64,000 nucleotides of DNA. It comes from Palsa-1400 sp036501625. GTDB taxonomy: Bacteria > Verrucomicrobiota > Verrucomicrobiia > Limisphaerales > Palsa-1400. Position 1 is the stretch's first letter. Every line of letters starts with the position of its first letter. The translations under genes and the position numbers were made by a program. Below the pieces are notes generated by a model, which saw only the letters and a list, made by a program, of their open reading frames with translations, made no database searches and was not told where the DNA came from. Shown here piece by piece: positions 55,544-64,000 of the stretch. The DNA lies in assembly GCA_036501625.1 (NCBI GenBank), contig DASXZY010000009.1, positions 1-64,000 of the forward strand, given 5' to 3'.

Positions 55544-56235
55544 CAAAGCCTCCGTGGAGCCGGCCAGTATTCATAGTGCGCCTGCGCAAAATCGGCGGCG
55601 CGTCGTATCACAACAAGCACCCGTTCCATGTTCAGATGAACGCCGGGAAGCTGGACCGCGCGGCCATTCAAACGTGGGTGGCGAATCGGTTTTATTACCA
55701 ATCCAACATTCCCATCAAGGACGCCGCCATTCTTTCCAATTGCCCGTCGCGCGATGTGCGCCGCCTCTGGCTCCATCGCATCACGGATCACGACGGCACG
55801 CAAGGAGACGAGGGAGGCATTGAGGCTTGGTTGCGCCTGGGCGCGGCTTGCGGCCTGCGCCGCAACGATTTGCTGGCGCAAAAACATGTCGTGCCGGGCG
55901 TGCGCTTTGCCGTCGATGCCTACGTCAATTTCACCCGCCGCGAACCGTGGCCGGTCGCCGTGGCTTCTTCGCTGACGGAATTGTTCGCGCCGGATTTGAT
56001 GGCCAAGCGGCTGGAAGCCTTCCGGCGTTATTATCGCTGGGTGCAGCCTGAAGGGCTGGATTACTTCAGCCGCCGCTTGACCCAGGCCCCGCGCGATTCC
56101 AACGAAGGCCTGGAACTAACTTTGCGATATTGCGCCACGCGCGACATGCAGGAAGCCGCCGTTCGCGCGCTCCAATTCAAATGCGATCTGCTCTGGGCCA
56201 TGCTCGACGCGATCCAATCCCAAAGCCTCCGATGA
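55540..56235 (+). CDS. pqqC: PqqC, pyrroloquinoline-quinone synthase
   Basis: 231 aa, close to the usual 230-250 aa. Near the N-terminus SYHNKHPFHVQMNAGKL has active-site His residues, followed by WVANRFYYQSNIPIKDAAIL. Further conserved parts are LHRITDHDGTQGDEGGIEAW and YYRWVQPEGLDYFSRRLTQA. PqqC is a cofactorless oxidase that does the last eight-electron ring closure and oxidation. Both ends overlap its neighbours by ATGA, so the operon is coupled. Confidence 0.94.
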   Translation: MTKPPWSRPVFIVRLRKIGGASYHNKHPFHVQMNAGKLDRAAIQTWVANRFYYQSNIPIKDAAILSNCPSRDVRRLWLHRITDHDGTQGDEGGIEAWLRLGAACGLRRNDLLAQKHVVPGVRFAVDAYVNFTRREPWPVAVASSLTELFAPDLMAKRLEAFRRYYRWVQPEGLDYFSRRLTQAPRDSNEGLELTLRYCATRDMQEAAVRALQFKCDLLWAMLDAIQSQSLR

Positions 56236-56510
56236 ACGCCCCCTCCGCCGAGAGCCGCGCCACGCTGGCGCGCGGAGTCCGATTGCGGAATGACCCGCTC
56301 ACGGGCGAGCCGCTGCTGCTGTATCCCGAAGGCATCCTTCCTCTTGACGAATCGGCTCGCGACATTTTGATCCGCTGCGACGGCAAGCTGACGCTGGCGG
56401 AAATCGCCCGCGCGCTGAGCGAAGAATACGAAGCGGAGCCGGACGATTTGCTGCCGGACATCACCGAGTGCCTGGTTCAATTGCGCGAGGAGATGCTGGT
56501 TACATGGTAA
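56232..56510 (+). CDS. pqqD: PqqD, RiPP recognition chaperone
   Basis: 92 aa from the ATG at 56232 that overlaps the pqqC stop. The fold starts after RLRNDPLTGEPLLLYPEGIL, followed by the helical part LTLAEIARALSEEYEAEPDD and DITECLVQLREEMLV. PqqD binds PqqA and presents it to PqqE. It is the normal PqqD size (about 90 aa) and stands just 1 bp from pqqE. Confidence 0.92.
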   Translation: MNAPSAESRATLARGVRLRNDPLTGEPLLLYPEGILPLDESARDILIRCDGKLTLAEIARALSEEYEAEPDDLLPDITECLVQLREEMLVTW

Positions 56511-56511
56511 T

Positions 56512-57603
56512 ATGAATTACCGGCCCCACATGCTGCTGGCGGAATTGACGTATCGATGCCCGTTGCATTGCCCGTATTGCAGCAACCCGGCCCGTTATCC
56601 AGGTGGCGAAGAGTTGTCCACGGCGGAATGGCAGCGCGTCTTCCGCGAGGCAGCCGAACTGGGCGTCCTGCACGCGGGCCTCTCCGGCGGCGAGCCGTTG
56701 CAACGCCCCGATTTGCCCGAGTTGATCGCCGCCGCGAGCGAAGCCGGGTTGTACACCAATCTCATCACCAGCGCGGCCGGCCTGAACGAATCGCGCCTCG
56801 CCCGCCTCAAAGACGCGGGGCTGGACAGCATCCAAATCAGCTTTCAATCCAGCCAGGCCGCGGCCGCCAACCGCATCGCCGGCGCCGCCATGCACGATGT
56901 CAAATATAACGCAGCCCGCCTGGCGCGCGCGGCCGGTTTTCCGCTGACGGTCAACGTCGTGCTGCACCGGGACAACATCGGCAGCCTGGAAGAGATCATC
57001 GCCTTGGCGGAAGAATTGGAAGCCGAGCGGCTCGAACTGGCGAATGTCCAATATTACGGATGGGCTTTCCGAAATCGCGCCGCGCTTTTGCCGACCCGCG
57101 AACAAATCGCCGCCGCCGCCGCCATCACAGCCCGCGAAAGAAAGCGCCTGCTGGGCCGGATGCGCATCCTCTTCGTCACGCCTGATTACTACAGCGACCG
57201 CCCCAAGCCCTGCATGGACGGCTGGGGAACAAAATACTTGACTATCAATCCGGCGGGCCAGGCGCTGCCATGCCCGACCGCCGGGGAGATCAAGGAACTT
57301 CGGTTTGACAGTGTGCGCGACCACGCGCTCGGCTGGATTTGGCGCGAGTCGGCCGCCTTCAACCATTTCCGCGGGACGGATTGGATGCCGCTGCCCTGCC
57401 GGGAATGCGAATTTCGGGAGGTGGATTTCGGCGGCTGCCGCTGCCAGGCCGCCTTGCTGGCTGGCGACGCCGGGCGGACCGATCCCGCCTGTTCGCTCTC
57501 GCCATATCGTGAGCGTTTGACAGAATTCGTCGAGTCCGCCCAAACAGCCGAGGCCCCCGCGTTCGAGTACCGCCGCAACCCCGAGCCGTCAAACACAAGG
57601 TAG
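56512..57603 (+). CDS. pqqE: PqqE, radical SAM PqqA peptide cyclase
   Basis: 363 aa, a typical PqqE length. The radical-SAM CxxxCxxC cluster is CPLHCPYC (Cys16, 20, 23). The SPASM region carries Cys residues for auxiliary Fe-S clusters in SDRPKPCMDGWGTKYL, LPCPTAGEI, PLPCRECEFREV and GGCRCQAALLAGDAG. It forms the Glu-Tyr C-C bond in PqqA. It completes pqqABCDE. The stop is followed at once by a stable inverted repeat (57602-57662). Confidence 0.95.
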   Translation: MNYRPHMLLAELTYRCPLHCPYCSNPARYPGGEELSTAEWQRVFREAAELGVLHAGLSGGEPLQRPDLPELIAAASEAGLYTNLITSAAGLNESRLARLKDAGLDSIQISFQSSQAAAANRIAGAAMHDVKYNAARLARAAGFPLTVNVVLHRDNIGSLEEIIALAEELEAERLELANVQYYGWAFRNRAALLPTREQIAAAAAITARERKRLLGRMRILFVTPDYYSDRPKPCMDGWGTKYLTINPAGQALPCPTAGEIKELRFDSVRDHALGWIWRESAAFNHFRGTDWMPLPCRECEFREVDFGGCRCQAALLAGDAGRTDPACSLSPYRERLTEFVESAQTAEAPAFEYRRNPEPSNTR

Positions 57604-57662
57604 GGCGAGGCCAGCGGAGCCATTTTGCGAAGGGGGCCCCGGCTCCGCTGGAGCGTCGCCCT
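57602..57662 (+). terminator. Long hairpin closing the pqq operon
   Basis: Two nested perfect stems, AGGGCGA/TCGCCCT (57602-57608 with 57656-57662) and CCAGCGGAGCC/GGCTCCGCTGG (57611-57621 with 57641-57651), enclose a loop with GGGGGCCCC. It follows the pqqE stop directly. Without a T run it probably stabilises the mRNA 3' end or acts with Rho, or it is a REP-like repeat. Confidence 0.5.
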
Positions 57663-57756
57663 GCCTGGCTCCCGCCGCTCCCAAAACCGGCTGATTTGCG
57701 CTCGAAAAAGGCCTTGCTACGCGGATGGCCGCCCGCTATCTTACGCCAGCGATCAT

Positions 57757-57831
57757 GCGCGGTTAGCTCAGTGGTAGAGCATCACCTTGACACGGTGGGG
57801 GTCACAGGTTCAATCCCTGTATCGCGCACCA
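57757..57831 (+). tRNA. tRNA-Val (anticodon GAC)
   Basis: 75 nt with encoded CCA. The acceptor arms GCGCGGT and ATCGCGC pair with one G-T; the anticodon stem CACC/GGTG encloses TTGACAC, giving GAC. The D-loop AGCTCAGTGGTAGAGC and the T-loop GGTTCAATCCC are standard. It lies between the pqq operon and the third prepilin gene. Confidence 0.96.
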
Positions 57832-57897
57832 TCGGCCAGAGGAGGAAAGTTTTGACAAGGCGGAATCCGCCCGTTACAGTAAGGAGAAGCTTTAATT

Positions 57898-58665
57898 ATG
57901 AAACAAATGCCCGTGCCACGCAACGTCCGCAAGGCCTTCACGCTGATCGAAATGCTCGTGGTCATCTCCATCATCGCCATTCTCGCCGCCCTGCTTTTGC
58001 CGGCCTTGGGCCGCGGCAAAGTCCAGGCGCAGCGCAAGGTCTGCCAGACTGAGGCCGTCGGTTTGGTGGGCGCCATTGAGCAATATTACGCCACCTACAG
58101 CCGGTTGCCGGCTTCCACCAATGCGGTGGCCGCGGCGGCGGCATCGCCGGGGTATCCGGGCGGAGATTTTTATTATGGCACAACCGCGGCCGGCACCAGT
58201 GGAGCCTCGATTATCCCCGCAGGCATGGGCGCGATTGGCACCCCAAATTGGACGATTCCAAGCCTGTATCAAAACAACAATTCCGAAGTGATCGCGATTC
58301 TGCGCGACGACAATTTTTACCCCGAGATTGGCACCAATGGCGCCCAAACGATGGGCCATATCTATAACCCGCAGCAAACGTCCTTCTTTCAAGCCAAGTC
58401 CGGCATCACGACCAATTCGCCTGGCATCGGCCCGGACAACGTGCTGCGCGACCCGTGGGGCATGCCCTACATCGTTTCGCTCGACCTCAGCGGCGACAAC
58501 CGCGTCATGGACCCCTTCCTGAGCCAGATTTACAACAACACCTACCTCACCAACCTTTACACGCCTGGCCACGCCGTAGTCTGGTCCTTCGGTCCATCCC
58601 AAAAAATTGGCCTGACCAAAGGCTGGGCTGACCCCTTCAACAAATACATGGTCCGCAGTTTCTAG
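57898..58665 (+). CDS. Type II prepilin-like (GspG-like) protein
   Basis: 255 aa, with TAAGGAG 11 bp before the ATG at 57898, a good ribosome-binding site. The leader MKQMPVPRNVRKA is followed by FTLIEMLVVISIIAILAALL, the prepilin helix, with Ala before the cleavage site. The body resembles the GspG type: KVQAQRKVCQTEAVGLVGAI, an RLPASTN loop (the usual GxYP-like position), DPWGMPYIVSLDLSGDNRVM and a late WSFGPSQKIG. It is probably an extracellular pseudopilin; the secretion genes it would serve are not in the window. Confidence 0.87.
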   Translation: MKQMPVPRNVRKAFTLIEMLVVISIIAILAALLLPALGRGKVQAQRKVCQTEAVGLVGAIEQYYATYSRLPASTNAVAAAAASPGYPGGDFYYGTTAAGTSGASIIPAGMGAIGTPNWTIPSLYQNNNSEVIAILRDDNFYPEIGTNGAQTMGHIYNPQQTSFFQAKSGITTNSPGIGPDNVLRDPWGMPYIVSLDLSGDNRVMDPFLSQIYNNTYLTNLYTPGHAVVWSFGPSQKIGLTKGWADPFNKYMVRSF

Positions 58666-59227
58666 CCCCGGATATTTCAGTTTTTGGGCGAGGCTCCGGC
58701 CGAGGCGTTCCGGCGGCTTGGAATCAATGTTAATGCAGCCGGTCGGCAGATCAGTCGGCGACGGACCCGTCTAAGTTTTTTTGATGTGTTCTACGTCCTC
58801 CATTCGGCCATTCCTAAAAAGGCATTCAATTAAGTCAATCCAATTGCCTTCAAAATGACGCCAACGATATCCCTTATAATAAGCAATTATTGTGACAGAC
58901 CGTGCGGGTCGAGGTTCCAGCCCCGGTAATTTGACAACGCGCTGTTGTGTGCCATCGTAGTGCCGTAGCCTAAGCTGGCTCGCCTTCCTGCGGGCCAGCG
59001 CGGGGGACCCAATTCCCGGATGCTTGCATTTCGGGACGGGGCGAACGGCAGAAGACTGCCGAGGTCACCTTCAGGACCCAGCCCGACAGCTAACCTCGCC
59101 GGCGTCTGGAAGGGCAACCCTCTTGGTCCCGCGTGTGTGGGAATCTCATGGTGCCCCAATCGCAATGTCGTTGCCTCATCGCGCGGCCTAAAACCGTTGC
59201 GGGTTGCAACCGCATCGGAGTCGGTTT
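58666..59227. other. Non-coding stretch with a GC-rich structured part
   Basis: About 560 bp with no supported gene. The part from about 58960 to 59190 is GC-rich and has local hairpins, for example TTCCCG/CGGGA around 59010-59035 and GGCAG/CTGCC around 59047-59060, plus CCTTCC/GGAAGG pairing. It could encode a structured RNA, but I recognise no family, and no terminator or promoter pair was clear. Confidence 0.35.
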
Positions 59228-61006
59228 ATGACGTGGAATATTATTATTCTTTTGGTCATGGCGGCGTTCCTGGCGTGCCTGCTTCTGCTCTCGCTGGGAA
59301 CGGTTATAATTCGGGAATTGCAGGTGGGCATTGTTGTCAAGCGTTTCGGCGCGCGCGGGCTGGCGCCAAGCCGGTTAATCGCGCTGGATGGCGAGGCCGG
59401 CATACAGGCGGATACGCTGGCGCCCGGATGGCATTTCGGGCTTTGGCCGTGGAAATACCGCGTTGTGAAAGCGCCCGTCACCATCGTGCCCCAGGGCGAA
59501 ATTGCCCTGGTGCTCGCGGCGGACGGCACGGCCATCCCGGCCGAGCGCATCCTGGGCAAAGTCGTCGATTGCGACAACTTCCAGAGCGCGCGCAAATTCT
59601 TGTTGAACGGCGGCGAGAAAGGGCGCCAATTGGGCATCCTGACCGCCGGCACGTATCGCATCAACACGGCCCAGTTCGATGTCATCACGGGCGCGGTGGC
59701 TCTCGCTCACGGCATGGGGCGTGAAGAATTGATACTGCAACAGGTCGAGTCGGACATGGTGGGCATCGTGACGGCGATGGATGGGCGGCCCATTGAGGCG
59801 GGAGAAATCGCGGGGCCGGTCATCGCAGGCCACGAAAACTTCCAGAACGCGCAGGCGTTTTTGGATGGCGGCGGCGGGCGCGGATTGCAGGAACAAATCC
59901 TATTGTCCGGCGCCTGGAACCTCAACCCGTGGTTCGCGCGCGTCGAGCAGGTGTCGATGGTGAAAATTCCCATCGGCTGGGTCGGCGTGGTCATCTCGTT
60001 CGTCGGCATGGAACACTTGGATGTCAGCGGCCTGGAGTTCAAGCACGGCGATCTGGTCGAAGTCGGCCACAAAGGGGTCTGGGTCACGCCGCTTTATCCC
60101 GGCAAGCATCCGATCAATACCAGCGTCATGAAAGTCGAGCTGGTGCCGACCACCAACATCGTCCTGAACTGGGCTACGCGCACGGAAGCGCATAATTACG
60201 ACGCCAAATTGTCGTCGATCACGGTGCGCTCCAAGGACGGGTTCGGCTTCAACCTGGATGTCTCGCAGATCATCCACGTGGGCGCGCTGGATGCGCCCAA
60301 GGTGATCTCGCGCGTCGGGTCGATGCAAAACTTGGTCGATCATGTGCTGCAGCCGATTGTGGGCAATTACTTCCGCAATTCGGCGCAGGGATTCACGGTG
60401 CTCGATTTCCTGAGCGCGCGCAGCCAGCGGCAAATCGAGGCCGCCTCGCACATCCGCACGGCCCTCGCGGCTTACGACGTGCAGGCCATTGACACGCTCA
60501 TTGGCGACATCAATCCGCCCGCGGAATTGATGCAAACGCAGACCGACCGGAAAATCGCCGAAGAGCAGCGCAAGACGTATGAGGCGCAGGAAGCCGCGCA
60601 AATCCAGCGGCAACAATTGGTGCGGCAGACCTCGATGGCGGACATCCAGCAGCAGATGGTCGGCGCTGAGCAGGGCGTCCACATCGCGGAGCTGAACGCC
60701 AGCGCCGGTGTCAAACGCGCAGCGGGCGAGGCCGAATCGACCCGGCTGCGGGCCGTGGGCGATGCCGAAGCCATCCGCGCGACCGGCGAAGCCAAAGCGT
60801 CCGCTTACCGGGCTGGCGTCGATGCGGTCGGAACGCAAGGCTACACGGCCATGCAATTGATGCAAACCGTGGGCGAGCGCAGCGTGCGCATCGTGCCGGA
60901 CGTGGCGGTGACCGGCGCCGGCGGAGCGAACGGCATGGTGGAAGGCCTGCTGGGCATGGTCCTGCGCCAGCAAAGCAACGGCCACCACCCCGCCAAAGAA
61001 AAGTGA
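59228..61006 (+). CDS. Large SPFH/flotillin-like membrane protein with duplicated N-terminal module
   Basis: 592 aa from the ATG at 59228 (MTWNIIILLVMAAF), with one N-terminal membrane helix (residues 3-27). A related module occurs twice: DCDNFQSARKFLLNGGEKGR with ILTAGTYRIN (about residues 114-146), and GHENFQNAQAFLDGGGGRGL with ILLSGAWNLN (about 201-233). The SPFH (band 7) domain follows: VGHKGVWVTPLYPGKHPINT and SSITVRSKDGFGFNLDVSQI. A long coiled-coil, EEQRKTYEAQEAAQIQRQQL, precedes the Gly/Ala-rich tail. Flotillin-like proteins form membrane microdomain scaffolds. A terminator follows at 61015. Confidence 0.85.
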   Translation: MTWNIIILLVMAAFLACLLLLSLGTVIIRELQVGIVVKRFGARGLAPSRLIALDGEAGIQADTLAPGWHFGLWPWKYRVVKAPVTIVPQGEIALVLAADGTAIPAERILGKVVDCDNFQSARKFLLNGGEKGRQLGILTAGTYRINTAQFDVITGAVALAHGMGREELILQQVESDMVGIVTAMDGRPIEAGEIAGPVIAGHENFQNAQAFLDGGGGRGLQEQILLSGAWNLNPWFARVEQVSMVKIPIGWVGVVISFVGMEHLDVSGLEFKHGDLVEVGHKGVWVTPLYPGKHPINTSVMKVELVPTTNIVLNWATRTEAHNYDAKLSSITVRSKDGFGFNLDVSQIIHVGALDAPKVISRVGSMQNLVDHVLQPIVGNYFRNSAQGFTVLDFLSARSQRQIEAASHIRTALAAYDVQAIDTLIGDINPPAELMQTQTDRKIAEEQRKTYEAQEAAQIQRQQLVRQTSMADIQQQMVGAEQGVHIAELNASAGVKRAAGEAESTRLRAVGDAEAIRATGEAKASAYRAGVDAVGTQGYTAMQLMQTVGERSVRIVPDVAVTGAGGANGMVEGLLGMVLRQQSNGHHPAKEK

Positions 61007-61014
61007 CAGAGCAC

Positions 61015-61050
61015 AAGGAGCGCGTTCAAGACAGGGCGCGCTCCTTTTTT
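61015..61050 (+). terminator. Intrinsic terminator after the SPFH gene
   Basis: AGGAGCGCG pairs with CGCGCTCCT around a loop, followed by six T at about 61045-61050. It is a textbook Rho-independent terminator for the SPFH gene, 9 bp after its stop. Confidence 0.9.
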
Positions 61051-61282
61051 GCGCAACGCGAAAAAGAAAAAGAGGCCGTCCTTTGGCGTGTTATGCCATT
61101 TCCATTTTGTAATCGCACTATTGCAGCGGGTGCATCGGCGACTTAATCAAAGACCGGATTGACAACAGTCTCTTTGAGAAGATGGAATTGCTGGAAGAGG
61201 CGATCGGAGCGGAACCGCGGCCCCCAAGGGAAACGCAGAGCGAGCGCGCACCCTGGTTTCACACCCAGGACGGATGGCGCGC

Positions 61283-64000
61283 TTATGGGCGGGGGGGCAG
61301 GAGGACTGTGACGCGGCCGGTGTATTTGGCCAATAAGGGGCGGGCGTGTTTGTTTTTGTCGTCGGTGATGTCGGTGGTGGCGGGCTGGTCGGAGGTTTCG
61401 GCTTTTTGCGAGTTGGCCTCGGAGGCGGCGGCTGTTTGAGTGCCGGCCGCGGCGGTGGCGGATGAGGCCAGCGCGGATTGGGCGCCGCCGCCGGCCACGT
61501 TTTGGGAGAGGGCCACGCCTGAAAAAGTGCCGCCCCCCACACTGATGCCGCCGCTGGCGATGACGGTGCCGGTGATGCCGCCCACCGCGCCGACTGAGGC
61601 AATTCCGCCGGCGACGTCGGTGACGTTGAGGGTGTTGCCGAAGATGGTTGAGTTGCCGGCTGAAATAAACAGGCCGTTGATCTTTCCCGTGGCCTTGGCG
61701 ACCGTGTTGATCGCGATGACACCGGAGTTTCCCGCGTCGATGTCGCCCTGGGCGATCACCTCGCCGTTGGGGCCGTAGGTGCCGGCGAGCAGCGTCACGG
61801 TTGGTTTGAGAGATGTGTTTCCGTTTTCAGGCTGCTGCGTGATGCCGCCGCTTCCCGTCACGATATTCCCGTTTGGAGTTTCCACCGTGATGTTGCCGAC
61901 AAGCAAATTCTTGGGGGAACCCGGCAGCGTCGTGGCGATGATTCCGCTGCCTTCCATGGGTTGCTGAGGCTCCAAGACCGCGCCCGTCTTGGGATCGACA
62001 AGCACTTCATTGACCAGAACTTCAACGAGGCTTCCGGTTCCGGCGTTGACATTGCCGTTGAGGGATTCGATGAAAACGTCTCCGCCGTCATAGGTGGCGA
62101 TGCGCGAACCGGAGACATTGATGTTCCCCCCGGCAATCACGCTGATGTCGCTATCGCCCGAAGTCCAAATTCCGTGAGGAACAAGCGGTGACTGGACGGG
62201 GAGATCGGCAAAGCCGGCGTTGACGGAGCCGCCGACGTTGATGCTAATCGCGCCGCCGTACCAGGAGCTGATCTGCGACGCGAACAAATCCAGGTCGCCC
62301 GTGAGTTTGATGTTGATGGCCGCGCCCGTCGTGGCGAGCTTGGCCAGCGCGTTGTTAATCGCGGGGCCGACGGTGCTGATGCCCTGGGCCGCAACACCCA
62401 AGTCCATCGACTGCGCCGTAAAATCGAGGGAGCCGGGGCCGCCGAGGACGATGCCTTGCGGGGCGTTGGCAAGATTGATGGAATTTTGGCTGGCAGAATA
62501 AAGCGCCTGGATGGAGGAAGCCAGAGCCGGTGTGTTCGCGAAGATGACGGGTGTGGTGACGTAGTTGCCGCTTGTGTCAAGAATAGGCTTGCCGTCTGAC
62601 GTGTAGGTTTTCTCGTAAAGTGTTCCCAAGAGCAGAGCTTCTGTGGCCGTGCTCATGATTCCGTCGTAACCGAGTTGCGAAGCGCCCGGCAGATAGAACA
62701 GGCTCAAGCTCGAAAAAAGCTGCCCGGCATTGGCCGAGCTTGGCCCGGAGCCTTGCGCGACCGCGTTCTGGAGCAGTTGCAGATAATTCAATTGCGCGCC
62801 CGGAAAAAGCGCGGGCGGCAAAGTCAGAGGCGTGTCCAGGGTGGCGAAGGCGTAGGTATTCTGGTCCGTAATGTCCCCGGCCACATGAAAGTAAGTCACA
62901 TCGCCGCTGTGGAGGTTTTGGCCGGTGAAGCTGACGTTTTGCATGTTGCCGCCAACGGTGACCTCGGTTTCCTTTGGCATGATGAGCGTCACGTCATCGA
63001 GGTTGCCAGCGATGTTGAAGACGACGGGCTGATTATTATTGATTTGCATGGGCATGGCCGCGTGGTCAGTCGCAAAATCCGTGGAGCCTTGAATCCAGCG
63101 GGTCGCGCCGCTGTCGGACATGGCGAGCGTAAAACCGTTGCCCTCAAAACTGCCCGGCGGCGGCGTTCCCGGCGCGTTGGCGGGCGTGCCGGCTGGGACG
63201 GTCGTATTGACAGTCAATTCGCCATTCGGCGAGGGGAACAGCGTGAGGTTGTTGCCAAGGGAAATGCCGCCCGCGCCCGCGTCGATAGTCAGCGACGGCG
63301 GGTAAATGATCGGGACGAGCGCCGAGCTGTCGCGCGGCAAGTCGATGCCGAGCAGGTTGACGGCATTGCCGGCGTTGAGCGTAACGGAAGCGAAGGGATC
63401 GTAGTTGAACACATTGTTCTGATTCGCGTCCGCGCCAATGCCGGTGGCGTTGAGCGTGCCGTTGGGATTGCGCACTTCCTGAAGATTGATGCTGCCGTTC
63501 GGGGCGTTGACGACCCAACTGCCCGCGGCCAGGCTCAGGGCCAGCAGATCGCTGATGCTGGCGGTTGAGCCGGCGTTGCCGTTGAGGGCTGTGATCGTGC
63601 TCGGCACATCCACGCCGTTGACCGTGCTGTTGGCCGCGACGTAATGGCCAAAGACGCTGCCGCCAGCCGTGATCGTGACCACGCCCGGCTCAGGCCCGAA
63701 GGCGCCGGAGCCAGCGTCGGTGGGGCCGGTGCTGGCGCCCGTTGGCAAAAAGCTGGTGATATTTCCGCCCGCCGTGATCGTGACGTTGCCGCCCGCCGCC
63801 GTGCTGATGCCGCCCAGCAAGGAGGAGACCCCGCCCAGCAGAAACGTGTAGCCATTCTGATTCTGGCCGCAATTGACATTGCCAGCGAGCGCGTTGACAT
63901 CGACGCTGCCGCCGTTGAAGGTGGCGATGGAGCCGCCCGCCACCGTAACATTGTTGCCGGCGCTGACGTTGATATCGCCATTTTGCGTTTGAAGCGTGCC
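61283..64000 (-). CDS. Haemagglutinin-like giant exoprotein, N-terminal part outside the window
   Basis: The open frame continues to the right window edge, so only about 905 C-terminal residues are seen. They are Gly/Asn/Thr/Ala-rich with repeating beta-helix-like phrases such as GGNVTITAGGNI, GDSDISVIAGGNINVSGSRI and LNGNVNAGTGSLVEVLVNEV, as in filamentous haemagglutinin-type adhesins. A helix-rich and charged end follows with AASEANSQKAETSDQPATTD and ends RVTVLLPPRP. No catalytic motif is seen. It is likely secreted and surface-bound; the signal peptide or TPS domain would lie at the missing end. Confidence 0.85.
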   Translation of the reverse strand, partial: GTLQTQNGDINVSAGNNVTVAGGSIATFNGGSVDVNALAGNVNCGQNQNGYTFLLGGVSSLLGGISTAAGGNVTITAGGNITSFLPTGASTGPTDAGSGAFGPEPGVVTITAGGSVFGHYVAANSTVNGVDVPSTITALNGNAGSTASISDLLALSLAAGSWVVNAPNGSINLQEVRNPNGTLNATGIGADANQNNVFNYDPFASVTLNAGNAVNLLGIDLPRDSSALVPIIYPPSLTIDAGAGGISLGNNLTLFPSPNGELTVNTTVPAGTPANAPGTPPPGSFEGNGFTLAMSDSGATRWIQGSTDFATDHAAMPMQINNNQPVVFNIAGNLDDVTLIMPKETEVTVGGNMQNVSFTGQNLHSGDVTYFHVAGDITDQNTYAFATLDTPLTLPPALFPGAQLNYLQLLQNAVAQGSGPSSANAGQLFSSLSLFYLPGASQLGYDGIMSTATEALLLGTLYEKTYTSDGKPILDTSGNYVTTPVIFANTPALASSIQALYSASQNSINLANAPQGIVLGGPGSLDFTAQSMDLGVAAQGISTVGPAINNALAKLATTGAAINIKLTGDLDLFASQISSWYGGAISINVGGSVNAGFADLPVQSPLVPHGIWTSGDSDISVIAGGNINVSGSRIATYDGGDVFIESLNGNVNAGTGSLVEVLVNEVLVDPKTGAVLEPQQPMEGSGIIATTLPGSPKNLLVGNITVETPNGNIVTGSGGITQQPENGNTSLKPTVTLLAGTYGPNGEVIAQGDIDAGNSGVIAINTVAKATGKINGLFISAGNSTIFGNTLNVTDVAGGIASVGAVGGITGTVIASGGISVGGGTFSGVALSQNVAGGGAQSALASSATAAAGTQTAAASEANSQKAETSDQPATTDITDDKNKHARPLLAKYTGRVTVLLPPRP

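Overview
The window looks like a chromosomal segment of a Verrucomicrobiota bacterium, most likely of the Pedosphaera/Limisphaerales type. That assignment is inference from gene content: three type II prepilin-like proteins with the AFTL(I/L)E(L/M)L start common in this phylum, a giant secreted protein combining immunoglobulin-like, PA14, chitobiase-like and c-type haem domains, a haemagglutinin-like giant, a formylglycine-type sulfatase, and DUF4157 and discoidin-like proteins. No rRNA is present to confirm it.

Layout. 1-3436 (+): PfkB-type sugar kinase, a small conserved-looking protein, a TatD-like hydrolase (EboB-like) and an EboE-like protein, followed with overlap by a pseudopilin. 4152-7587 (-): methylcitrate-cycle genes prpB-prpC-prpD with ATGA overlaps, 30 bp behind rpoC. 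7618-20341 (-): a core information block tuf, tRNA-Trp, tRNA-Ser, secE, nusG, rplK, rplA, rplJ, rplL, rpoB, rpoC, with tRNA-Thr upstream of tuf. 20734-24194: pseudopilin, amino-acid permease, and DNA polymerase IV divergent from it. 24254-27292 is a decayed accessory patch: an Xre/RES toxin-antitoxin pair with a frameshift in each gene, a DUF488 gene, a nucleotidyltransferase plus small partner, and an aldo/keto reductase with its middle missing. 27319-30168 (-): discoidin-like protein, LolD-like ATPase and sulfatase, preceded by a nested hairpin structure and a strong terminator that look like a leader RNA or small RNA (30212-30396). 30549-33765 (+): glnB, a possible origin region with DnaA-box-like sites, dnaA, and an ABC-2 type ATPase.

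33766-37105 is a repeat-rich accessory island: two copies of a 107-bp element (one with perfect 22-bp inverted ends) flank a DUF4157 protein with two zincin motifs; a 34-bp direct repeat and a gene relic are also here. 37106-46312 (-): two large secreted proteins with a duplicated C-terminal relic between them. 46595-54128: aldehyde dehydrogenase, DUF58 and MoxR, DoxX, pirin, and a response regulator with a PAS histidine kinase whose reading frame is broken by one base. 54525-57603 (+): a complete pqqABCDE operon, with a precursor peptide that has cysteines around the reactive glutamate. 57757-61006 (+): tRNA-Val, a third pseudopilin, and a large SPFH/flotillin-like protein with a duplicated N-terminal module, closed by a classic terminator. 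61283-64000 (-): the C-terminal part of a haemagglutinin-like adhesin that runs off the window.

Functional themes are propionate disposal (prp), PQQ synthesis, extracellular sulfated-polysaccharide or protein processing, and a large secretome. At least three single-base frameshifts in otherwise conserved genes suggest either real decay or consensus errors in the assembly.
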